A DNA stretch of 14,834 bases from Gemmatimonadota bacterium (lineage in GTDB: Bacteria; Latescibacterota; UBA2968; UBA8231): assembly GCA_002712305.1 (NCBI GenBank), contig PATE01000056.1, positions 1-14,834 of the forward strand. The letters run 5' to 3'. Both the position numbers and the translations under genes were made by a program. The notes under the pieces are model-generated. The model had not been told where the DNA came from. It saw nothing but the letters and a program-made list of their open reading frames with translations, and did no database searches. Of the stretch, positions 1-6,753 are shown piece after piece; the stretch's first letter is position 1, and every line of letters begins with the position of its first letter.

Positions 1-2
1 AT

Positions 3-113
3 AGAAATACTACACCTGTAAATTACTATAATGGTTCACTTTATGGAGATTTTCAAACAATTGATTCATACAGTGAGTATGGCTTATATGATATGCAGGG
101 CAATATAAAAGAA
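3..113 (+). pseudogene. Fragment of an FGE/SUMF1-type (formylglycine-generating enzyme-like) domain
   Basis: Translated in frame from base 3, about 35 residues read T-T-P-V-x-Y-Y-N-G-S, then Y-G-D-F-Q-T, then Y-G-L-Y-D-M-Q-G-N. This is the signature stretch of the FGE-sulfatase (SUMF1/EgtB/PvdO) fold, where the family normally continues N-(V/I)-x-E-W. Here the sequence leaves the family right after the Asn/Glu. The family includes oxidases that convert a sulfatase cysteine to formylglycine, but many members are iron-dependent or structural variants, so no specific reaction can be assigned. Base use is AT-rich, like the following kinase fragment and unlike the rest of the window. Both ends are incomplete (window edge on the left, junction on the right). 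Confidence 0.75.
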
Positions 114-2450
114 ATAGTAACGGTTGGCTCCATAGCTTTTGATTCTATTGAGACCCCCAAAGGGAAACGGAATGCTATATTAGGTGGGTCATCTACTTTT
201 TTTGGTATAGCAGCATCTCTTTTTTCTAAAGTCTATATAATTGGAGTTGTAGGAGATGATTTTAGAGATGACCAATGGGCTCTTTTTAAAAAATATAATA
301 TCAATACTAACTCTGTAGAGATAAAACCTGGAAAAACATTTAGCTGGGGAGGGGAGTATAATCACGACTATTCTTTAAGAGAGACTTTATTCACAGAACT
401 TGGTGTTTTTGAGAATTTCAAACCTAATATTAATGAAAATTTTAATCAGCCTATTTTATATCTTGGAAATATTCAGCCTGAACTGCAATTTGATGTTATC
501 AATAAAGTGAAATCGCCATCCCTAATTGCTGCAGATTCAATGAATCTATGGATTGATTTATTCCCCGATCAGGTTTGGAACTTAATATCAAAAGTTGATA
601 TTTTCATGTTAAACGATGAGGAGGCCCTTGCCCATCTGCGTGTGGGGGAACAGATCTCGCGTCGTCGTCCCGCCCATGGCTGGCTGTTCCCCATGACCGG
701 TACCGCAGAGCCGCCCTTTGCAGAGGGAGCTCGCACGGCAATCTCACTTTACACGACCAATCTGGAACGCGAGGTGGATCTCGGCACTCTGTGGCTGCTC
801 AATCTGGCGTACATGACGGTGGGAGAATACCCACATGGGATACCAGAAAAATGGCGGCTTGCCCCTGAAGCCTTCGACTCGGAACAGGATGTGGGATTCT
901 TCCACGACGTAGCCCAACCCTCGGGTGTCGCCGTCACGGGTCACGCAGGCGGCAGTGTGATGGATGACTTCGACGGAGATGGCCTGTTGGATCTGATCGC
1001 GTCCTCAAGAGGTCTGCGAGATCAGATGCGTTACTTCCACAATCGGGGAGACGGCACGTTCGCCGACCGGACACGGATCGCCGGCCTCGAGGGCCAGATC
1101 GGCGGCCTCAACCTGTCCCACGCGGACTACGACAACGATGGCGACCGCGATCTGATCGTGTGGCGCGGCGCGTGGATGGGAGAAGCGGGACGCCACGCCA
1201 ACTCCCTGTTAAAGAACACGGGACGTGGGCGATTTGAAGATGTCACTGAAGCGGCAGGGCTCCTGTCCTTCCATCCCACGCACTCCGGTGCCTGGGCAGA
1301 CTTCGACAATGATGGCTGGTTGGACCTGTTCGTCGGCAATGAATCAAGCCCAGCCCCAAAACCGCCCCATCCGAATCAACTCTATCGAAGCGATCGAAAC
1401 GGGACATTTACCGACATTGCATCCACGGCCGGAGTCGATGGTGTGGGCTTCGCAAAGGGCGTCACTGTTGGAGATGTCGACAACGATGGTCTCGTCGACA
1501 TCTATGTGTCGAATCTGAATGGTGACAATCTGTTGTATCACAATCGGAGTCACGAATCGACACTGCGATTCGCTGACATCAGCGTGTCTGCTGGCGTGCA
1601 GGAACCCTACGTCAGTTTCCCCACCTGGTTCTGGGACTACGACAATGATGGCTGGCAGGATCTGTTCGTTGCAGGATTCGACATGGCCAACCTCGATGAC
1701 ATGGCGTTGATCTACCTCGGTGAGCCCTTCGAGGCTGAACACCCTCGCCTGTATCGGAATCGCGGAAACCTGACGTTTGAGGAACTCGCCTCCGAAGTGG
1801 GTCTCGACCGGATCATTCTGCCCATGGGGGCCAACTTCGGCGATCTGGACAACGACGGATGGCTAGATGCCTACTTCGGAACGGGCATGCCGGACATGCG
1901 CACACTGCTGCCGAACCGAATGATGCGCAACGATGGTGGCGCACGATTTGCCGACGTCACCTCCTCTGGCGGTTTTGGCACGGTACAGAAGGGACACGGC
2001 ATCAGCTTCGGTGATATCGATCACGACGGCGACCAGGACATCTACCAGGTCCTCGGCGCTGCCTTTGAGGGTGACGTCTATGAGAACGCATTGTTGGAAA
2101 ACCCCGGGCACGGACATCACTGGTTGACTCTGGAGTTGGAGGGCGTCGTGAGTCACCGAGATGCCATCGGCGCCAGAATCCATGCCGTGGTCGAGTCGAA
2201 AGACGGCGAACAGCGATCGATCCACGTCACAGTGGGGCATGGTGGCAGTTTTGGTTCCTCTCCCTTGCGGCAGGAGATCGGCCTGGGCGACGCGCGTCAC
2301 ATCGACGCCGTCGAAATCGTCTGGCCTGGCACGCAGACGCCGCAGAGGATTGTCGGCCTGGAGTTGAACCACGCCTACCACGTGCGTCAGGGGCAGACCG
2401 GCGTCACGCCGATCGAGCGACAGACCTTCGATCTTTCGCCAGACTCCTGA
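3..2450 (+). CDS. Composite open frame: FGE fragment + PfkB kinase fragment + FG-GAP/ASPIC-UnbV protein (probable chimera)
   Basis: The frame is open from base 3 to the TGA at 2448-2450 with no internal stop, and it is open at its 5' end because of the window edge. The first ATG, at 93, is not a real start: the in-frame bases before it encode conserved FGE-family sequence, and this Met lies inside that family's G-L-Y-D-M-x-G-N motif. Three unrelated proteins follow each other in frame, with joins near 102-117 and 612-627. Base composition jumps from AT-rich to GC-rich at the second join. Each upstream domain is cut before its essential C-terminal parts. I infer an artefactual chimera rather than a working fusion. 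The segments are described separately; only the last (about 621-2450) belongs with the rest of the window. A natural fusion cannot be excluded from sequence alone but would have no sensible domain logic. Confidence 0.75.
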   Translation, partial: RNTTPVNYYNGSLYGDFQTIDSYSEYGLYDMQGNIKEIVTVGSIAFDSIETPKGKRNAILGGSSTFFGIAASLFSKVYIIGVVGDDFRDDQWALFKKYNINTNSVEIKPGKTFSWGGEYNHDYSLRETLFTELGVFENFKPNINENFNQPILYLGNIQPELQFDVINKVKSPSLIAADSMNLWIDLFPDQVWNLISKVDIFMLNDEEALAHLRVGEQISRRRPAHGWLFPMTGTAEPPFAEGARTAISLYTTNLEREVDLGTLWLLNLAYMTVGEYPHGIPEKWRLAPEAFDSEQDVGFFHDVAQPSGVAVTGHAGGSVMDDFDGDGLLDLIASSRGLRDQMRYFHNRGDGTFADRTRIAGLEGQIGGLNLSHADYDNDGDRDLIVWRGAWMGEAGRHANSLLKNTGRGRFEDVTEAAGLLSFHPTHSGAWADFDNDGWLDLFVGNESSPAPKPPHPNQLYRSDRNGTFTDIASTAGVDGVGFAKGVTVGDVDNDGLVDIYVSNLNGDNLLYHNRSHESTLRFADISVSAGVQEPYVSFPTWFWDYDNDGWQDLFVAGFDMANLDDMALIYLGEPFEAEHPRLYRNRGNLTFEELASEVGLDRIILPMGANFGDLDNDGWLDAYFGTGMPDMRTLLPNRMMRNDGGARFADVTSSGGFGTVQKGHGISFGDIDHDGDQDIYQVLGAAFEGDVYENALLENPGHGHHWLTLELEGVVSHRDAIGARIHAVVESKDGEQRSIHVTVGHGGSFGSSPLRQEIGLGDARHIDAVEIVWPGTQTPQRIVGLELNHAYHVRQGQTGVTPIERQTFDLSPDS
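108..626 (+). pseudogene. N-terminal half of a PfkB-family carbohydrate/nucleoside kinase, broken at its 3' end
   Basis: About 170 residues match the start of PfkB (ribokinase-like) kinases. They show an opening strand V-T-V-G-S-I-A-F-D followed by T-P-x-G-K, the substrate-site motif G-G-S-S-T-F-F-G-I-A-A-S, then G-V-V-G-D-D-F, and the late L-N-D-E-E-A motif just before the break. Known members phosphorylate a sugar or nucleoside using ATP. The diagnostic C-terminal half, with the G-A-G-D catalytic Asp and the ATP-binding region, is missing; about 300 residues would be usual, so the fragment cannot be active. The likely native start would be an ATG where ATA-AAA-GAA now stands (105-113), which suggests a join using the shared bases AAAGAA. 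Composition is AT-rich. The substrate cannot be told. Confidence 0.8.
612..627. other. Composition breakpoint / chimeric junction between kinase and FG-GAP segments
   Basis: To the left, codons are AT-rich and encode PfkB sequence up to L-N-D-E-E-A. To the right, codons are GC-rich and encode CRTAC1-family sequence. The bases gatgaggaggcc could belong to either parent, so the exact joint lies within this stretch. No insertion-sequence end, inverted repeat or target duplication is visible. Confidence 0.8.
621..2450 (+). CDS. CRTAC1-like secreted FG-GAP/VCBS repeat protein with C-terminal ASPIC/UnbV domain (5' missing)
   Basis: About 608 residues of a protein family with extracellular calcium-binding beta-propeller repeats. 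It opens with the family's helical N-terminal region (L-R-x-G-E, then L-W-L-L-N-L-A-Y-M-T-x-G-E-Y-P). Seven D-x-D-x-D-G type calcium loops follow, near bases 963, 1122, 1296, 1470, 1632, 1839 and 2010. The ASPIC/UnbV domain fills about 2160-2420 (I-G-A-R, a G-H-G-G-S turn, L-R-Q-E-I-G-L-G, V-E-I-V-W-P-G). Such proteins are exported and are thought to bind ligands or surfaces; no enzyme activity is established. The signal peptide and start are absent because the 5' end was replaced by the AT-rich kinase fragment. Codon use matches the downstream genes, so this part is native to the GC-rich genome. The next + strand gene begins about 100 bp later. Confidence 0.88.
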   Translation, partial: EALAHLRVGEQISRRRPAHGWLFPMTGTAEPPFAEGARTAISLYTTNLEREVDLGTLWLLNLAYMTVGEYPHGIPEKWRLAPEAFDSEQDVGFFHDVAQPSGVAVTGHAGGSVMDDFDGDGLLDLIASSRGLRDQMRYFHNRGDGTFADRTRIAGLEGQIGGLNLSHADYDNDGDRDLIVWRGAWMGEAGRHANSLLKNTGRGRFEDVTEAAGLLSFHPTHSGAWADFDNDGWLDLFVGNESSPAPKPPHPNQLYRSDRNGTFTDIASTAGVDGVGFAKGVTVGDVDNDGLVDIYVSNLNGDNLLYHNRSHESTLRFADISVSAGVQEPYVSFPTWFWDYDNDGWQDLFVAGFDMANLDDMALIYLGEPFEAEHPRLYRNRGNLTFEELASEVGLDRIILPMGANFGDLDNDGWLDAYFGTGMPDMRTLLPNRMMRNDGGARFADVTSSGGFGTVQKGHGISFGDIDHDGDQDIYQVLGAAFEGDVYENALLENPGHGHHWLTLELEGVVSHRDAIGARIHAVVESKDGEQRSIHVTVGHGGSFGSSPLRQEIGLGDARHIDAVEIVWPGTQTPQRIVGLELNHAYHVRQGQTGVTPIERQTFDLSPDS

Positions 2451-2551
2451 AGAACCCCGACCTCACAGATCGAATCGATGTTGACCCTGTTCATGCCCGT
2501 GGTAGCTTCTATGAATTCGCCCATCCTATCATCAAATCGACATCTACGACC

Positions 2552-3985
2552 ATGAAATCAATGAACGACTTCTTCCTTCGCTGGGCATTCTCGCTCATGC
2601 TTCTGTGGCTCGTCGCACCGGTCTCTGCGCAAGTGGTTGCCCGGGTGGGAGACACGGAGATTTCCGTTGAGGAGTATGAGGATCGCGCCCGGAGTCTGCG
2701 CCGATCCGGGTACAAGCACCTGCAATCCATGAACATGGACGCGAAACAGCAGTTGCTCGACGGAATCATCGCTCAGGAACTGCTTGTGTTGGAGGGCTAC
2801 AGGCAGGGCGTAGACGACGATCCTGTCATCGCCGCCGATCTTGCGCGCCACGAGCGGCGGGCCCTCATGAATGCGCTCTACGACACGCAGGCCCTGCTCG
2901 GCGACTATACATCAACAGAGGAGGAATTGCGGGCCTACTACCATGAAGCACAGTACGATATCGAAGTGAATGCCCGCCACATCGTGTGCGTCACCGAGGA
3001 AGACGCCTGGACAGTGGTCGAAGGTTTGCAGGCCGGTGGATCCTTCGATTCACTGCTGTCCATCTATTCGCTTCCGAGAATTCGTTCCCGCTTTGGACCA
3101 TCCGGATGGGTCGGGTGGTTTCGCACAGGTTCCCTCTTCGAGGACATCATCGCGCCCATGAATGAGCTCGCCGAAGGGGAATACCATCCGGCACCGGTGA
3201 AGACGGAGCTCGGTTATCATGTCTTCCTCCTGGAGGCTCGCCGAGACAGACCTTTCGAGACGTCCGTCGACTTTGCGCGGGACAAGGTGCGCACCCAACT
3301 CCGGGCGAATGACATGGAGGCGTATGTCAATTCGCTCAGGGAGCGGTATGAAATCACCATCGATCAGGACGCCCTGGAAATCGTGTCCCGCATCGACCAG
3401 ACCGTGGGTATGTCTGACGGAAGCCAGACCCTGGTGTCCTGGAAGGACGGCCATCTGAGTATCGCAGACTACATGGGGATCGTCGAGGCGGGTCGGGCCA
3501 AACATCCGTCTGAGGTGGACCTGGAAGATCTGAGCAGAAGTGTGGACAACCATGCCGGACAGCATGTTATGGTGGCAGAGGCACGGCGCCTTGGCCTCGA
3601 CCAGGAGCTGTCTGTGCGTCGCCAGTTTGAGGATCGTCGCCGCGAGTTGTTCGCCAAGTGGCTCTTCGTGCAGGAAACCCGGCGTCGAGTCGAGGCGGAC
3701 ACGAGTGCCGCCAGTGTTCGCCAATTCTACGAGCAGAACCTCGACATCTATACGCGTGAAGATGGACAGGTCACTGATTTGACCGTTGTGGAAGGTAGTA
3801 TCCGAGCTTCCATGCTGCGCTATGCGGAATCGGCTGCCATGGACGAATTCATCAGCGAGCTACAGGATCGCTATGCAGACCAGATCGTCGTCGATGAGGT
3901 CGCTCTATCGCATACGTTCCCGGAGGGAAACCTGCCCCCCACAAGAGCGACGCCCCCAGAGCCAACACGCTCAGATCTCGAGTAG
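2552..3985 (+). CDS. Secreted parvulin-type peptidyl-prolyl cis-trans isomerase / SurA-PrsA-like chaperone
   Basis: This 477-residue protein likely helps fold outer-membrane or secreted proteins in the periplasm. Residues 1-26 form a signal peptide ending V-S-A before Q27. An N-terminal chaperone segment follows (V-A-R-V-G-D-T-E-I-S-x-E-E-Y, then L-L-D-G-I-I-A-Q-E-L-L), with a parvulin rotamase domain at about 139-231. That domain keeps its hallmarks: R-H-I near residue 143, the G-x-x-G-W-x-G-W-F core, P-V-K-T-E-L-G-Y-H near 217-223, and the paired histidines. Residues 280-460 form a long helical second half, followed by a Pro/Thr-rich tail. No strong ribosome site precedes either ATG at 2552 or ATG at 2561; I keep the first. 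The gene converges on the barrel-protein gene across a stem-loop. Its proximity to several secreted proteins fits a folding role, which is inference. Confidence 0.88.
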   Translation: MKSMNDFFLRWAFSLMLLWLVAPVSAQVVARVGDTEISVEEYEDRARSLRRSGYKHLQSMNMDAKQQLLDGIIAQELLVLEGYRQGVDDDPVIAADLARHERRALMNALYDTQALLGDYTSTEEELRAYYHEAQYDIEVNARHIVCVTEEDAWTVVEGLQAGGSFDSLLSIYSLPRIRSRFGPSGWVGWFRTGSLFEDIIAPMNELAEGEYHPAPVKTELGYHVFLLEARRDRPFETSVDFARDKVRTQLRANDMEAYVNSLRERYEITIDQDALEIVSRIDQTVGMSDGSQTLVSWKDGHLSIADYMGIVEAGRAKHPSEVDLEDLSRSVDNHAGQHVMVAEARRLGLDQELSVRRQFEDRRRELFAKWLFVQETRRRVEADTSAASVRQFYEQNLDIYTREDGQVTDLTVVEGSIRASMLRYAESAAMDEFISELQDRYADQIVVDEVALSHTFPEGNLPPTRATPPEPTRSDLE

Positions 3986-4025
3986 TGCACCGAACCCGTG
4001 CCCCCCGACGATCTTTGTCGAACGA

Positions 4026-4058
4026 GAAGAGCCAGGCAGGACCCTGGCGTGCTCTTTC
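4026..4058. terminator. Bidirectional stem-loop between convergent genes
   Basis: AAGAGC (4027-4032) pairs with GCTCTT (4051-4056), and CAGG/CCTG extends the stem with a small bulge. It lies 40 bp after the isomerase stop and directly abuts the stop codon (4058-4060) of the minus-strand barrel gene. The right arm is followed by a short pyrimidine run on the + strand. The T-tract is weak on both strands, so it may be a modest terminator or an RNA-stabilising hairpin. Confidence 0.55.
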
Positions 4059-6703
4059 TATCGGTCCGTTCCGAGACCGGCAAATACCGTGATGAACGAC
4101 AGAAGTTCCGATGACGCCGGAGACGCCTGGATGTCACGCCGGATCCACCTGACCCCCACGTTCGTCGTCAGATCATAACCGAGATACGCCGAACGATTGG
4201 CGATCTGCCCCGCCAGGATCCACGTATTGCTGTCGAGCTTGAACCCCGAGGGCAGCGGATCCGGCTTCTTGCGCAGGTTATTGAAGATCTCGTATTCGGC
4301 GCCCGCGATGAAGCTGATGCTTCGGTTGAAGGGTCTGATGAACTGGAGCGACAGGATCTCCGTCAACTCACGTGTCTTCAGATTCGTGGTACGCGGGGGT
4401 ATTCGACTGCTGTAAAGCTGTTTCCATCGAGGTAGCAGTGTGAACTGCTCGATTTCGACGGGGTACTCGCCCTTCGTCATCACGCCGAAGAAGGACTGAT
4501 CCCGCAACCCCGTGTCCTCGTCTCCAAGTTGATTGTAGGATTCGTGCTTCACCTTCGCCGTGAACGGTAGGAAGCGATTGTATCTGACTTCCAGGTATGA
4601 CGTGTTCACGAAGGCATCCTGTGCGGCAAGCGGGTCGCGGGTGAAGACGGCGACACCGCGGGTACCTGGTTGCTCGGTCCACAACAGGACATCGTCGGGG
4701 ATGTCGTCCTTGACCTTGCGCGGATGCGTGATGAACCACGCGCTGAAATCCTGCTCGGGGATCTCGTGTTTGGCGGTGAGCAGGAGATAGATCGACTGAT
4801 TCTCTCTTGCCGTTCGGAGAAGGCGCTGATCGAGGTAACCGGCCATGACGTTGAACTGAGGGCGCACCTCGACGCCGGCGTAGGCGTTGTATCCTCTCCG
4901 GCCCCGTTTATACGGATAGTCCGCCTCGTTGTCATCCTCGAAACGATCGATGACGCCGTTGCTGTTCATATCCATGCCGAACAGATACTCCGGCGGCTCG
5001 ACGTCGAAGCGTATGAAGGGCTCAGTGTAGTCAGGTTGCGAATTGAAGTTCCGATTGAAGTCGGAGATATCGTCGTTGTTCTCGTCGATTCCCGGGAAGA
5101 CGGCGTTGTCCGACAGCAGCCCCTGGCCCTGACGGGTATTGACCCGTTCACCATAACTCAAGCGCGACCAGTCGGGCAGCTCATCCTGGTCGTCGTTGTC
5201 GTCAACGAACTCGTAGAGATGACGAGACTCGTTGTCGTAGAACACCTCACCCTCGGCATTGGGGATGAAAGCGCTCGTCGAGTAGTCCGCGTCGATGCTG
5301 AACGCCTCAGCAAAGAGTGTCCATGGATAACTTCGTTGCTGCGCAGTCAGGTAGAAGGCATCGGCTGTGTTCTTTGCCAGAGCCTGCTCCTTGATGATGT
5401 TCTCATTCGGGAAGCGACGAAACTGTGAATTGCGCACGAACTCACCACGCAACTCGAATCCGCCCACATCGGTGATCTGCAGATCGAAACCGAGAAGACG
5501 ATTCGCTGTGGGCAGACCATATCGAAAGCGGTGGAAGGCTTGATTGGAGCCATCCTTCACGTTACCCGACGCACGCAGCACGGGCAGAAAGACTGGCGAA
5601 CCAAGGTTGTTCGTCTGCTTGTTTGACGTGATTTCGACTCGATAGTCATTGGCCAGGACCAGACCGATCTCGATCAAACCGATCTCACGGAAGTCGATGA
5701 TCTCGTCTTCGACACTCGGTGAAAAGTCTTCAATGTTGTAGGTCAGCGTGATGGCATCGGTACCACTCGCCTCGATCACGCCTCGACGGCGTACGCCCCC
5801 TTCGACAGTGGGCGAGATATCGTCAGTGTGCTCCACGCCATCTATGAAGATGCGCCAACGAGACAGGAGGGCGCCGCCCTCGCCATCTTCTGGTGAGTCG
5901 TCGGTCACGCGCACCACGACAGAGCGGACGAAATCGTTGTTCATCGGCCCACTGAGCAAGCCGCTCATGGAATTGTCACCGAAGGGCAGCTCAGAGTTTC
6001 GATGCGCTGCGTTGACGAAGGTCATTCCGAGGCGGGCAAAGTCTCCAACCTGTGCCTGACCACGGGCGCCATACATATTCGTAAAGGTGCTGAAGGGAAC
6101 GGCGCCACCGAATTCCGATTGAGCGATCTCGGCCGTGTTGTTTACGCGCGACGAGAGCAGTGTGACGGCATACTTGTCGGTCTGGATGTCCCACTGAACG
6201 CCATCGAAACGCGGCTTCGAGAAGGTAAGCGGCGTCAGCGTCGTACGAATCCCGTCGCCGATCATCAGCGACGAATGGAACTGGCCTGCGTGACTGGAAG
6301 AGATGAGGATATTGTTGAACCAGGAACGAAAGCGCGGATTCTTGGTGATGGAGCTACCGTTGCTGGCCGGATAGTCTTCCGTCCAGTCGTAGATCTGCCA
6401 GCCCTGCGTGATGTAGTTGCCGTACACGTCATAGAACGGCGAACCTTCGAGGAACACGTTGTTGTAACGCTCGTAGTTATTGCGTGCGTAGTTGGAGTAT
6501 GTCTCCTGTCGCCAGTCGTAGAGCTTGTAGAGCCGTTGGGGAAGATACCACTTGCGCACGGAGGGTACGAGCGTTGCAGGCGCGATCTTGGTCCCCGACG
6601 TGTAGTAGGGATTCTCGAACCCGGTGGCACGTTGGGCAGTGGCCGCCTCGGGCGCCGATATCATCGAGCCGAGACAAACCAGAAGTGCGATTCCGCGTCT
6701 CAC
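4058..6703 (-). CDS. Large exported barrel-like outer-membrane protein with acidic Ca-binding-like loops
   Basis: I do not recognise a named family. The GTG at 6703 is preferred as start because CGGAG lies 6 bases upstream (6714-6710) and the product then begins with a clean signal peptide of about 24 residues ending A-T-A-Q. An upstream ATG at 6727 has no good ribosome site and would spoil the signal. The 881-residue product opens with aromatic-rich sequence (Y-Y-T-S-G, W-Y-L-P-Q-R-L-Y) and a motif G-D-G-I-R-T-T-L-T-P-L-T. The middle (about bases 4915-5215) has three Asp/Asn-rich loops like EF-hand or thrombospondin-3 calcium sites. The last 200 residues alternate polar and hydrophobic residues as in beta-barrel strands. 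It is the last gene of the five-gene minus-strand operon, about 50 bp after the preceding stop. I infer an outer-membrane location and a role as partner or exporter of the three secreted paralogues. Confidence 0.75.
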   Translation of the reverse strand: MRRGIALLVCLGSMISAPEAATAQRATGFENPYYTSGTKIAPATLVPSVRKWYLPQRLYKLYDWRQETYSNYARNNYERYNNVFLEGSPFYDVYGNYITQGWQIYDWTEDYPASNGSSITKNPRFRSWFNNILISSSHAGQFHSSLMIGDGIRTTLTPLTFSKPRFDGVQWDIQTDKYAVTLLSSRVNNTAEIAQSEFGGAVPFSTFTNMYGARGQAQVGDFARLGMTFVNAAHRNSELPFGDNSMSGLLSGPMNNDFVRSVVVRVTDDSPEDGEGGALLSRWRIFIDGVEHTDDISPTVEGGVRRRGVIEASGTDAITLTYNIEDFSPSVEDEIIDFREIGLIEIGLVLANDYRVEITSNKQTNNLGSPVFLPVLRASGNVKDGSNQAFHRFRYGLPTANRLLGFDLQITDVGGFELRGEFVRNSQFRRFPNENIIKEQALAKNTADAFYLTAQQRSYPWTLFAEAFSIDADYSTSAFIPNAEGEVFYDNESRHLYEFVDDNDDQDELPDWSRLSYGERVNTRQGQGLLSDNAVFPGIDENNDDISDFNRNFNSQPDYTEPFIRFDVEPPEYLFGMDMNSNGVIDRFEDDNEADYPYKRGRRGYNAYAGVEVRPQFNVMAGYLDQRLLRTARENQSIYLLLTAKHEIPEQDFSAWFITHPRKVKDDIPDDVLLWTEQPGTRGVAVFTRDPLAAQDAFVNTSYLEVRYNRFLPFTAKVKHESYNQLGDEDTGLRDQSFFGVMTKGEYPVEIEQFTLLPRWKQLYSSRIPPRTTNLKTRELTEILSLQFIRPFNRSISFIAGAEYEIFNNLRKKPDPLPSGFKLDSNTWILAGQIANRSAYLGYDLTTNVGVRWIRRDIQASPASSELLSFITVFAGLGTDR

Positions 6704-6707
6704 ATCA

Positions 6708-6716
6708 GTCTCCGTC
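6708..6716 (-). promoter_or_regulatory. Ribosome binding site that decides the barrel gene start (GTG 6703)
   Basis: On the minus strand the sequence reads ACGGAGACTGATGTG: a GGAG core 6 bases before GTG. The upstream in-frame ATG (6727) is preceded by no purine-rich site. The GTG start also places a Arg-Arg-led signal peptide at the very N-terminus. Confidence 0.6.
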
Positions 6717-6753
6717 AATTTGTCCATTGCCGATCATCAGTAGACCCCAAACA

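Noticed and set aside
93-95. ATG at 93 as the start of a 785-residue protein
   Set aside because: In-frame sequence before it encodes conserved FGE-family residues, and this Met is part of that motif.
560-680. A transposon or integration boundary at the composition break
   Set aside because: No inverted repeats, target-site duplication, tRNA end or integrase remnant is visible; a chimeric join explains it better.
2481-2508. Possible promoter TTGACC, 16-bp spacer, TAGCTT before the isomerase gene
   Set aside because: The -10 box is poor and the spacing is short; in a genome of unknown promoter type this is too weak to annotate.
3050-3724. A 224-codon minus-strand open frame inside the isomerase gene
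   Set aside because: The + strand encodes an intact parvulin domain; the minus frame is unexplained low-information sequence.
4670-5428. A 252-codon + strand open frame opposite the barrel gene
   Set aside because: It is a shadow frame: its translation has valine/arginine-rich low-complexity character, no ribosome site or domain, and the minus strand has a coherent exported protein.
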